Assembly: GCA_016938595.1 (NCBI GenBank)
Contig: JAFGUJ010000014.1
Span: 1 to 34,980, forward strand
Length of the DNA: 34,980 nt
DNA from: Campylobacterales bacterium
GTDB lineage: Bacteria; Campylobacterota; Campylobacteria; Campylobacterales; Sulfurimonadaceae
Reading direction: 5' to 3'
Under the pieces are notes generated by a model. The model did not search any database. It had not been told where the DNA came from and worked only from the letters and a program-made list of their open reading frames with translations. Both the position numbers and the translations under genes were made by a program. Every line of letters begins with the position of its first letter. The stretch's first letter is position 1. Below, piece by piece: positions 23,776 through 31,368 of this stretch.

Positions 23776-24224
23776 TGAAACGTGCTTTTTCCCTGATCGA
23801 ACTGATCTTCGTTATCGTCCTGATGGGGGTACTCACCGGAATCGGATTCTACTACAGCCGCCCTGACTCTACACGCCAGGACGCCCAGTACACCCTCCTC
23901 AAACTCAAAGAGGCCCGCTACCGTGCCATAGGCTATGACGCCGAATCTCCGTCCACTTGTGTCATCCTGACCAAAGAGGCCCTCTCCTCAAACGAACCGC
24001 CCAAACACGAAATCCGCTCTGCCGTATCGGTGATCTATCCTCCGGATCCGGCCCTGGACAGCGTCTGTTTCGATTCCCTCGGACGCCCCCACGGGGGGGA
24101 TTCGACAACCCTCGACACGCTCATGCGAAGCCCCGTCGACATTCTTTTCAAAAATGGTGATAAAAACACCACAATTCGTCTGTATCCGCAAACGGGATAT
24201 GCTATAATCCCTTGCAATAACTAA
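23772..24224 (+). CDS. Type IV prepilin-like protein (GspH/MshC-like)
   Basis: A 150-residue pseudopilin. The leader MMKRA precedes FSLIELIFVIVLMGVLTGIGF, with Ala at -1, Phe at +1 and Glu at +5, all acceptable to prepilin peptidases. The soluble part is small and has three cysteines (TCVIL, VCFDS, and IIPCNN at the end); a C-terminal pair could close a pilin D-loop. Size and leader make it the best candidate in this window for either a minor pilin of the MshC type or a main fibre subunit. It starts at two successive ATG codons overlapping the previous stop. The promoter for the next block overlaps its last codons. Confidence 0.83.
   Translation: MMKRAFSLIELIFVIVLMGVLTGIGFYYSRPDSTRQDAQYTLLKLKEARYRAIGYDAESPSTCVILTKEALSSNEPPKHEIRSAVSVIYPPDPALDSVCFDSLGRPHGGDSTTLDTLMRSPVDILFKNGDKNTTIRLYPQTGYAIIPCNN
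24201..24208 (+). promoter_or_regulatory. Candidate -10 box of the mshI-G block
   Basis: GCTATAAT at 24201-24208, inside the last codons of the GspH-like gene and about 75 bases before mshI. It is embedded in an imperfect hairpin with arms GGGAT (24194-24198) and ATCCC (24207-24211). A seven-T run at 24229-24235 follows at a distance. It is the only break in coding overlap within the pilus locus. Confidence 0.5.
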
Positions 24225-24282
24225 TGTGTTTTTTTAATATTACCGGAACATAACGACCAAAACCCGTAAACAAAGCAGGCCC
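24225..24282 (+). other. 58-base gap dividing the pilus locus
   Basis: AT-rich leader with a seven-T run (24229-24235) and no ORF. It could be the leader of the second block or a weak termination site for the first. The start of mshI has only a modest ribosome-binding site (GCAGGCCC before the ATG). Confidence 0.35.
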
Positions 24283-25725
24283 ATGGAGCATCCGAAATTT
24301 CTTTACATCGAGCATGACCGTCTCCGCGTGTATCACAACGGCGCGTTCCATGAAAACGGCGAAACGAAACTTTGGAGCGGTGCCATCGTCCCCCTCTCCC
24401 TTCTGAATATCCATACCCTCAAACTCCCCGACCATCTCAGCGACGAAGAGCTTGCCATCCAGGTGGAAATCCGGATGTTCGAAGAGGGGAACCTCAGCAG
24501 CGACGAAGAGTACACGATCGATTTCATCCGCCATCCGATGGCGACGGAAAGTTCGGTGCTGGTCGAAGCTTTTGCCCTCTCCCATGCCAAAGCACAGGAG
24601 TATTTCGGCGAATCGCTTGCCAAAACAGGCTCAATCGACCGGATCGTTCCGGGGTTTATGGTGTACGCCGCCCTGTATCCCGCCATCGAAGCCCGAAACG
24701 ACCTCTTTCTCTACTGGGGAGAAGAAGAGGCTTATGCCGCCATCTATCAGGATGGGCGGTACATCGCCCACCGCAGCATCGAAACCCTCACCACGATCGC
24801 CGTGGAAACGGGTCTTGATCTGAACAAACTGAAATTTTTCCTCCACACAAAAGGACTCGTCGAAGAGAACTACTCCAGCGAAGAGCTGAACAAGTACATT
24901 CTCATCCAGGAGCGGATCGCCAAAAACATCGAACGGGTCGTCCATACGATCAACCACAAACGGGGCCTCTTCGGCCTCAGCGGAATCGACCGCTGCTACC
25001 TTGATTTCGAGGGGAAAGCCGTCCCCGGACTGGAAGATATTTTCAAGGCATACGGGATCCCGGGCCTCATCCCCGAGCCTCTGACGCACGAGAGCACCCC
25101 GCCCGATGCCATCCATGACGCGCTGTGTGCCGATTACCTCTCCCAAAACATCCCCTTCAACCTCTCCCCCTATCCGCGCAAAGCCCCCTGGTACGCCAGA
25201 GAAAGCGGAAAATTTTTGGGGATTGTCGGGGGCATGCTCCTCTCTGTCCTCCTTGCCGCTTTTGCCGTTTCGTGGATGCTCGGCAGCGCCCAGGAGCGCA
25301 ACGACGCACTGAACGAAGAGCTGGCTTCCCTGCGGCAGGAGACCGCCTCCCTCTCCGCCACCCTGAAAAAAAACCATGCGGAGCTTAAAGCCCATCAGGC
25401 CGAAGCGGCAGCGCGGCGCGAAGAGATCCTCCTCTACAAAGGGGCGGAAGAGACGGCGGTGCTCATCCGCGACATGCACACGGCCCGACAGCAGTTTCTC
25501 CTCGATACGACCGCCGAACTTGGGCGCTACCGCCTGGGGGCGATGCTGATGGAGCAAAACGGTTCCAAATCGATGAACGTTCACGTGGTTGCGGATGACC
25601 GCAAGCGCGACGACATCGCCAAACTGATGAGCGGCCTGTATGCCAGAGGATATCAGGATGTCCAGACCCACGAGATCACCCTCGACAACGACATGTACAA
25701 CAGTCTGGTAAAGGTGACGCGATGA
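24283..25725 (+). CDS. mshI: MshI-like pilus assembly protein (PilM/PilN or GspL-like)
   Basis: A 480-residue bitopic protein. Residues 1-305 are cytoplasmic and resemble the actin-like PilM/GspL domain in strand-helix pattern, although no intact nucleotide-binding loop is obvious. A single membrane span lies at about 311-333 (GIVGGMLLSVLLAAFAVSW), followed by a coiled coil (ERNDALNEELASLRQETASL) and a small periplasmic ferredoxin-like domain. This fuses what PilM and PilN do in type IVa pili: link the cytoplasmic ATPase to the periplasmic alignment complex. It is first in the block and overlaps the MshJ-like gene by ATGA. Primary-sequence divergence is high, so the call rests largely on topology and order. 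Confidence 0.75.
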   Translation: MEHPKFLYIEHDRLRVYHNGAFHENGETKLWSGAIVPLSLLNIHTLKLPDHLSDEELAIQVEIRMFEEGNLSSDEEYTIDFIRHPMATESSVLVEAFALSHAKAQEYFGESLAKTGSIDRIVPGFMVYAALYPAIEARNDLFLYWGEEEAYAAIYQDGRYIAHRSIETLTTIAVETGLDLNKLKFFLHTKGLVEENYSSEELNKYILIQERIAKNIERVVHTINHKRGLFGLSGIDRCYLDFEGKAVPGLEDIFKAYGIPGLIPEPLTHESTPPDAIHDALCADYLSQNIPFNLSPYPRKAPWYARESGKFLGIVGGMLLSVLLAAFAVSWMLGSAQERNDALNEELASLRQETASLSATLKKNHAELKAHQAEAAARREEILLYKGAEETAVLIRDMHTARQQFLLDTTAELGRYRLGAMLMEQNGSKSMNVHVVADDRKRDDIAKLMSGLYARGYQDVQTHEITLDNDMYNSLVKVTR

Positions 25726-26351
25726 GCGAATTAGAGACACAGCTCGACACGATCGACGAACAGCTTTTGACCTACGGACCGGCACAGCGCTGGCTCATCT
25801 ACATCGGAAGCGCGGCGGGAATACTCCTGATGGGATGGATGTTCTACCTCTCGGATGCCCTCGCGGAGCTCTCCGAGCTTGAAGAACAGAACCAGGCTCT
25901 GGTTCAGCAGATCGGCGAAAACTCCCCCGAAGCCTACCGATCCAAAATCTCCCAGACGGCCGCAGCGATTGCCCGGGAAAAATCTCGCGCCGATGCCCTG
26001 GACAATGAAAAACAGGCTCTTTTGGCGGAAATGAGCGCCCGCAGCGGACTGGTATTCAACAACCGCACCTACGCACAGATGCTGCAGAGGCTGCTGGAGC
26101 GTTCAGTACGGCTGGGGCTCAAAATCGAACAGATGGAATCCGAAGACACCGCCAAACCCTTCTTCGGCAAAATCATCCAGTACAAAAAACTGACCGTCAC
26201 CGGAACAGGAAACTACCCCGCCATCGCCGATTTTCTGACATTTGTCGAAGAGCAAAACACCCTCGTACAGATCGATACGGTTCAGATCCGTTCCGACGAG
26301 GAAAAACCCCGTTTCGAAGCGGTCATCTTCTACATGGGGGTAGCGCTGTGA
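25722..26351 (+). CDS. mshJ: MshJ-like (PilO/GspM-type) alignment protein
   Basis: A 209-residue inner-membrane protein with an N-terminal cytoplasmic stub, one span (about residues 25-45, WLIYIGSAAGILLMGWMFYL), a long coiled coil (ELSELEEQNQALVQQIGEN onward) and a C-terminal periplasmic ferredoxin-like fold. The pattern VTGTGNYPAIADFLTFVEEQNTLVQI is typical of PilO (GxYxxLxxFLxxLE). PilO dimerises with PilN-type proteins and connects to the secretin-associated protein. It overlaps both neighbours by four bases (ATGA, GTGA). Confidence 0.85.
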   Translation: MSELETQLDTIDEQLLTYGPAQRWLIYIGSAAGILLMGWMFYLSDALAELSELEEQNQALVQQIGENSPEAYRSKISQTAAAIAREKSRADALDNEKQALLAEMSARSGLVFNNRTYAQMLQRLLERSVRLGLKIEQMESEDTAKPFFGKIIQYKKLTVTGTGNYPAIADFLTFVEEQNTLVQIDTVQIRSDEEKPRFEAVIFYMGVAL

Positions 26352-26692
26352 ACAAACTCGTTTTTTGGATCGCCCTCTTCCTCGCCGCGTTCCCTCATCT
26401 GCAGGCGCAGATGTACGATCCGTTTCGCAAAACCGCAAAACCCTCATCGGCACCCCATCTGATGCCGCCTCCCCCGATGATGGCCCCCTCGGTCCCCCCC
26501 ACCGTCGTCAGCGCCGTGATGAACGGCAAAGCCTACATCAACGGCGCATGGTACCGGGTCGGAGACCGCATCAACCAGCACGAAATCACCTATATAGATA
26601 AACATTTTGTCGGCCTCAAAGAGGGGAACCGGCTCAAAATGATCGGCGTCGGCTCCAGCCGCCGTGTACTTGGCACAAAGGACGTTCCATGA
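26348..26692 (+). CDS. mshK: MshK-like periplasmic protein
   Basis: A 114-residue exported protein with a GTG start and a Sec signal peptide (ends LQAQ). After YDPFRKT comes a Pro/Met-rich linker (HLMPPPPMMAPSVPP) and a compact beta domain (SAVMNGKAYINGAWYRVGDRI ... VGLKEGNRLKMI) resembling the homology regions of PilP/GspC/MshK, which bridge inner-membrane proteins to the secretin N-domains. Position between the PilO-like and secretin genes supports this. It overlaps the secretin gene by ATGA. Confidence 0.8.
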   Translation: MNKLVFWIALFLAAFPHLQAQMYDPFRKTAKPSSAPHLMPPPPMMAPSVPPTVVSAVMNGKAYINGAWYRVGDRINQHEITYIDKHFVGLKEGNRLKMIGVGSSRRVLGTKDVP

Positions 26693-28197
26693 AAAAACTG
26701 CTATTAGCTTCTTTGCTGATAACCAACCTGATGTATGCACAAGAGTGCGATACCAAACGCTTCAGCCTCAGCGCCTACCAGCACCGCGGTTCCGCCCTCA
26801 CCCTGATGGATCTGGTGCGCGACGTAGCGCAAACCTGCCAGATCAGCGTCGTCTTCGAAGACGCCCGTTCCAGAGAGCAGCTCTCGCAGCCGCTGGATAT
26901 GGTGAATATCCAGGATTACTCCCTCCCTGAGCTTTTTACTTTTATCTTTGACGAACACAACCTTTTTTATACGTATGACCCCTCCAAAAAAATGGTCCGG
27001 GTCTCCTACACGAAAACCGTCAATTTCAATGTCGACTACATCAACATGTCCGAGCTGGTCACCGAATCGACCAAATCGATCACCGTGGGGCCCAGCACCA
27101 ACACCGGTGTCTCCGCATCGGGCACGACGGGAAGCGGCTCGACGACGACAGGAACCTCTTCCGGCACTTCTTCCTCTTCGGGAGCCAACAGCGACTACAC
27201 GAATGTCCGTGCCATCTCCACTTTCACCTTCTGGGATCAGCTCCAAAACCACATCGAGCAGATTCTGCAGGTGGATGAAGCCTACAACGAAACGCTCCAC
27301 AAAACCCTCGTCAACCGCGATGCGGCCGTCGTGACCCTCACCGGGACGAAGCGCCAGATCGACGGGGTCAAGCGCTACCTCGACAAACTCGAAGCGCGGA
27401 TGCATTCGCAGGTGATGCTCGAAGCCCATCTGATCGAACTCACCTACAACGACTACCGCTCGATCGGGGTCAACTGGAGCAACTTTTCGCTCGCCCTCGC
27501 AGGGCAGTATTCCAACGCCTACACGAACATCGCCGGGACCGCCAACCCCGTCTACAAATTCGGGATCGACTTCAACCCCGCCGGCCTCATCGATTTTCTC
27601 AAAACCTACGGGAATGTCGAGATCCTCTCGAATCCGAAAGTGCTGACCCTGAGCAACCAGCCCGCCGTCATCAACGTCGGACAGCAGCTGAGCTACCTCT
27701 ACCAAAACGGCAGCATCATCGGCACCACCACGACCCCCACCACCGTCACCAACACCCTGGGTTCCGTCTTCGTGGGGCTTACCCTCAACATCATCCCCGA
27801 AGTTACGGAAGACGGCTACATCATCATGCGGATCAACCCGATCACGAGCGAACTCCTCAACGAGTCGGAATTGAACCCCTCCAGCGTGGGTTCGGGAACC
27901 ACGACGAACCAGACCGAGCGGACAATGCCGCCTGATACACGGGTCAAACAGATGACCTCGATCGTCAAGGTCAAAGATTCCCAAAAGGTCCTTATCGGCG
28001 GGCTGATCGAGAAAAAAATCTCCCGGGACAATACGAAAGTTCCGTTCGTCGGAGACATCCCCCTGCTGGGACGGCTGTTCAACAACGACACCGATACGAC
28101 CCGCAAAAGCGAACTTTTCATCCTGATCACCCCGACGCTCGTCAAGCAGGATGTGTTTCCGACTATCGACGATGCGATCCTGAAACGGTTTGACTGA
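26689..28197 (+). CDS. mshL: MshL-like outer-membrane secretin
   Basis: A 502-residue secretin. A Sec signal peptide ends at about residue 18 (MYAQ). The N0/STN-like domain covers roughly 30-110, followed by N1 with a low-complexity Ser/Thr/Gly insert at about 140-165. The secretin core has QVMLEAHLIELTYNDYRSIGVNW, VEILSNPKVLTLSNQPAVINVG and the C-terminal hallmark VPFVGDIPLLGRLFNN followed by ELFILITPTLV. It should form the multimeric outer-membrane channel through which the fibre passes. It lacks a lipobox, so piloting may depend on another protein. One base separates it from the MshM-like gene. Confidence 0.95.
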   Translation: MKKLLLASLLITNLMYAQECDTKRFSLSAYQHRGSALTLMDLVRDVAQTCQISVVFEDARSREQLSQPLDMVNIQDYSLPELFTFIFDEHNLFYTYDPSKKMVRVSYTKTVNFNVDYINMSELVTESTKSITVGPSTNTGVSASGTTGSGSTTTGTSSGTSSSSGANSDYTNVRAISTFTFWDQLQNHIEQILQVDEAYNETLHKTLVNRDAAVVTLTGTKRQIDGVKRYLDKLEARMHSQVMLEAHLIELTYNDYRSIGVNWSNFSLALAGQYSNAYTNIAGTANPVYKFGIDFNPAGLIDFLKTYGNVEILSNPKVLTLSNQPAVINVGQQLSYLYQNGSIIGTTTTPTTVTNTLGSVFVGLTLNIIPEVTEDGYIIMRINPITSELLNESELNPSSVGSGTTTNQTERTMPPDTRVKQMTSIVKVKDSQKVLIGGLIEKKISRDNTKVPFVGDIPLLGRLFNNDTDTTRKSELFILITPTLVKQDVFPTIDDAILKRFD

Positions 28198-28198
28198 G

Positions 28199-28993
28199 AT
28201 GTCACGATGGCTTGAAGCAGCGGCGCGTTTCGAAGAGCGGCGCGACAGCAGGGACTATTTCGAAATCCAAAGCGCACTGGGAGCGACGCAGAGGATCCAG
28301 ACCCTTCTGGAAAATACGTTCCGGCAGCTCATTTTTCTGATCGGCGAACCCGGCAGCGGAAAAAGTTTTTTGCTCCACCATCTTCACGCCTTGTGGCAGG
28401 AGGAGCGCGACATTCTCCTGATCGAAACACCGTTCATGACGCCGCTCGATCTGCTCAAAAAACTCCTCGCCCACAAAGGGATCGAGGCGCCGGGAGAGGA
28501 CATTGAACAGCTTCGCCTTACTGCGACGGAGCTTTACGGTTCCTGCGAGCACCTCATCATGATCGACGAAGCGCAGCTGCTGAGTCCGGAGATGAAAGAG
28601 TTCATCCGCATCCTGAGCGATTCCAAGGCGTTCTGGTTTATCCTCGCGATGCACCGCAGCGAGGGGGAAGCGATTTTACGGGCCCCCCATTTCAAAAGCC
28701 GCCCCCACCGGATCATCGAACTCTCACCCCTCACCCCCGTAGAGTGCAAAAACTACGTCCACAAAGAGCTGATCCGGATCGGCTTTTCCGAAATCACCGA
28801 CGAACTGAGTCCCAGGCTGATTGCAAAAGCCCACCGGATCAGCCAGGGAAATTTCCGCAATTTCAAAAAAATTTTTTACCACCTGTTCCACCTGCTGCAC
28901 TACACCAACAGCCACAACAAAACCAAATATCTGCGTCCCTCCTCCTGTACCCTCACGATGGCCGCGATGAGTGCGGAGCTCCTCCATGATTGA
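28199..28993 (+). CDS. mshM: MshM-like AAA ATPase (ExeA type)
   Basis: A 264-residue cytoplasmic ATPase of the ExeA/MshM group. Walker A is GEPGSGKS (residues 49-56, K55) and Walker B is HLIMIDEAQLL; a sensor-like WFILAMHRSE follows. ExeA-type proteins help to assemble or localise secretins through peptidoglycan. No C-terminal peptidoglycan-binding domain is present, as in MshM. The ATG at 28199 is chosen, one base after the secretin stop; a TTG at 28190 would overlap it. The last eight bases overlap the MshN-like gene. Confidence 0.88.
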   Translation: MSRWLEAAARFEERRDSRDYFEIQSALGATQRIQTLLENTFRQLIFLIGEPGSGKSFLLHHLHALWQEERDILLIETPFMTPLDLLKKLLAHKGIEAPGEDIEQLRLTATELYGSCEHLIMIDEAQLLSPEMKEFIRILSDSKAFWFILAMHRSEGEAILRAPHFKSRPHRIIELSPLTPVECKNYVHKELIRIGFSEITDELSPRLIAKAHRISQGNFRNFKKIFYHLFHLLHYTNSHNKTKYLRPSSCTLTMAAMSAELLHD

Positions 28994-29690
28994 TAATTTC
29001 GACCGTCTGGTACAGCGCTGCGCCCTCCGGCGACGACGGCAGATGATCCGTCTCTCTTTGATGATCGTCGCCACGATCCTGATGGTCATCGCCTCCGTTT
29101 CGGGATATCAGATGTGGCTGACTTCCCAAAAAACCGCCGATGCCGTCCGAACGCCTTCCAAGGCGCACATCGCCCTCAATTCCCCTGCAGTTGGGCCCGA
29201 ACCGACCGAATCCAATACAACCCGTCCGAGCGTGGAGCTGGCCCCTGCCGAGGCACCCCAAAAACCGCTTTCCCCTAAAAAAGAGGCAGTGTCCGTGCGG
29301 GCAGAACCCGAACCTGCCGCTGCGGCCCAAACGGTTCCAAACCCGAGCGCGCCCCTGCGCGGCGGACCCCTTTTTGACGTGAGCGCCCCTTCCCAAAGCG
29401 CTTCCGCCGATCCTCTCGAAACCTATCAGCGCCGTCCCGGATACGACACGGCCCTGGCAATCGCCCGCGATTTCTACGCCAAAAACAATTTTTCCGAAGC
29501 GGCAGTATGGGCCAAAAAAGCCAATCAGCTCAACCGCGAAGGCGAAGAGGCGTGGCTCCTCTATGCCAAATCCTATTACGCCCAGGGGCGAAAAAACGAA
29601 GCGGTAGGGGTGCTGGAACTCTATCTCAACTACAAAGACTCCCGTACCGCAACGGAACTGCTGCGTACGTGGAAAACATCAGGAGAATAG
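28986..29690 (+). CDS. mshN: MshN-like TPR membrane protein
   Basis: A 234-residue bitopic protein. A basic cytoplasmic start (CALRRRRQMIR) precedes one membrane span (about residues 22-44). A long Pro/Ala/Glu-rich linker (residues 50-145) is likely disordered and would cross the periplasm. The C-terminal 85 residues form about two tetratricopeptide repeats (YDTALAIARDFYAKNNFSEA; AWLLYAKSYYAQGRKNEA). This is the plan of MshN. The start at 28986 has GGAG at seven bases; an in-frame GTG at 28971 is less likely. One base separates it from mshE. Confidence 0.83.
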   Translation: MIDNFDRLVQRCALRRRRQMIRLSLMIVATILMVIASVSGYQMWLTSQKTADAVRTPSKAHIALNSPAVGPEPTESNTTRPSVELAPAEAPQKPLSPKKEAVSVRAEPEPAAAAQTVPNPSAPLRGGPLFDVSAPSQSASADPLETYQRRPGYDTALAIARDFYAKNNFSEAAVWAKKANQLNREGEEAWLLYAKSYYAQGRKNEAVGVLELYLNYKDSRTATELLRTWKTSGE

Positions 29691-29691
29691 A

Positions 29692-31368
29692 ATGATCCGT
29701 CAACAGGTACGTCTGGGAGATTTACTGATCGAGCAGGGGCTGATTACCCCCGAACAGCTCGACTACGCCCTGAAGCAGCAAAAAGATTCGGGATTCGCCA
29801 AAAAACTGGGGGAAGTGCTCGTTGATGAGGGGATGGTATCGCACAAAGAGATGGCGATGCTGCTGTCCCGACAGCTCAAAATCGATTTTGTCGACCTCTT
29901 CGGCGAAAAAATCGACTTTCATGCACTGGCGAAATTTTCGATCTCGCTCCTCACCGCCGCCAAAGCGATCCCGTTCAAGGAAGACGAGGACTACGTCTAC
30001 ATCGCCACCTCCGACCCCCTCAACTTCGATGCACTGGAAGCGTTGGAACGTAACATCGCCGTCAAACCGATCAAGGTCTACCTCTCGCTGACCGAAGACA
30101 TCAACCACATCTTCCAGCGTCTGGAGATCATCAAAAAGACCCAGACCATCGCCGCAGAGGTAAAAAAAGAGATCAACAACGAAGGGGCCAAAGGGGGCGA
30201 AGGGGAAGCGAGCGCCGTCATGCAGCTCATCTCCCTGATCATCAAAGACGCCATCCTCCGCCGCGCCAGCGACCTGCACATCGAACCCGAACTGCAATCG
30301 ATGTCGGTCCGCACCCGGGTGGATGGGATACTGCAGGAGACGTTCGTTTTCGACCTGGACATCTATACCGCCCTCGCCTCCCGGATCAAACTTCTGGGCA
30401 ACCTTGACATCTCCGAGCGGCGCAAGGCGCAGGATGGGCGCTTCAGCCTCGACATCGCGGGGGGAAAATACGATTTCCGTCTCTCCACCACCCCGACGCT
30501 GTTTGGCGAATCGATCGTCATGCGGATTCTGGACCAGCAGAAAATCCTCCTCAAACTCCATGAGCTCGGTTTCGAAGACCGCAACTTAGAGCTCTTCAAC
30601 GAGATCATCCACGCCCCCTTCGGGATCGTCCTCATCACGGGTCCCACCGGAAGCGGTAAAACGACGACCCTCTATGCCGCCTTGAACGAGGTCAAAAGCA
30701 TCGAGAACAAGGTCCTCACCATCGAAGACCCGATCGAGTACCAGCTCCCCCTCGTGCAACAGGTGCAGGTGAACGAGCGGGTCGGGTTCAGCTTCCTCGA
30801 AGCGCTCCGGTCGTTTCTTCGCCAGGACCCGGACATCATCCTTGTCGGGGAGATCCGCGACTTCGAGACCCTCAACTCGGCCGCGCAGGCGTCCCTGACG
30901 GGGCACCTCGTCTTCTCGACGCTCCACACCAACGACGCCCCCAGCGCGATCGGGCGGATGGTGCAGATGGGACTGCAGCCCTATCTGATCGCCGATTCGC
31001 TGGTCGGGATCGTCGCCCAGCGCCTTGTGCGCAAAATCTGTCCCGAGTGCAAATACGAAATCAAGCCGCACAAAAACCTCCTGCGCAAAGTTGAGCGGTG
31101 GATCACGGACGAAACGAAATTTTATGCGGGCAAAGGATGCCCCAAATGCAGCAATACCGGATACTCGGGGCGGATTTTGATCTCGGAAATCCTCGTCGTC
31201 AACGAAACAATCGCAAAAATGATCAGCGACGAGTCCTCCAAATACGACATCGCCCGCTACGCGCAACAAAACGAGGGGTTCGAACCGATGATCATCGACG
31301 GCCTCTCCAAAGTTCTGCGCGGGATCACCACTCTTGATGAAGTTCTTCGCGTGACCAAGGAGATCTAG
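29692..31368 (+). CDS. mshE: MshE/PilB-type pilus extension ATPase
   Basis: A 558-residue GspE-family ATPase. The N-terminal MshEN domain (residues 1-150: RLGDLLIEQGLITPEQLDYAL ... ) is the type that binds c-di-GMP in Vibrio MshE. The ATPase core has Walker A GPTGSGKT (317-324, K323), Asp box EDPIEY, Walker B ILVGEIRD and His box TGHLVFSTLHTNDA. A zinc-type tetracysteine is present as CPEC and CPKC, 30-odd residues apart, as in PilB/GspE. It powers fibre assembly through the platform protein encoded immediately downstream with no intergenic base. No retraction ATPase (PilT) is found here. Confidence 0.95.
   Translation: MIRQQVRLGDLLIEQGLITPEQLDYALKQQKDSGFAKKLGEVLVDEGMVSHKEMAMLLSRQLKIDFVDLFGEKIDFHALAKFSISLLTAAKAIPFKEDEDYVYIATSDPLNFDALEALERNIAVKPIKVYLSLTEDINHIFQRLEIIKKTQTIAAEVKKEINNEGAKGGEGEASAVMQLISLIIKDAILRRASDLHIEPELQSMSVRTRVDGILQETFVFDLDIYTALASRIKLLGNLDISERRKAQDGRFSLDIAGGKYDFRLSTTPTLFGESIVMRILDQQKILLKLHELGFEDRNLELFNEIIHAPFGIVLITGPTGSGKTTTLYAALNEVKSIENKVLTIEDPIEYQLPLVQQVQVNERVGFSFLEALRSFLRQDPDIILVGEIRDFETLNSAAQASLTGHLVFSTLHTNDAPSAIGRMVQMGLQPYLIADSLVGIVAQRLVRKICPECKYEIKPHKNLLRKVERWITDETKFYAGKGCPKCSNTGYSGRILISEILVVNETIAKMISDESSKYDIARYAQQNEGFEPMIIDGLSKVLRGITTLDEVLRVTKEI

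Noticed and set aside
27110-27190. Repeat or mobile-element signal in the Ser/Thr/Gly-rich stretch of mshL
   Set aside because: It is a low-complexity linker in frame within the secretin, not a DNA repeat with defined units.
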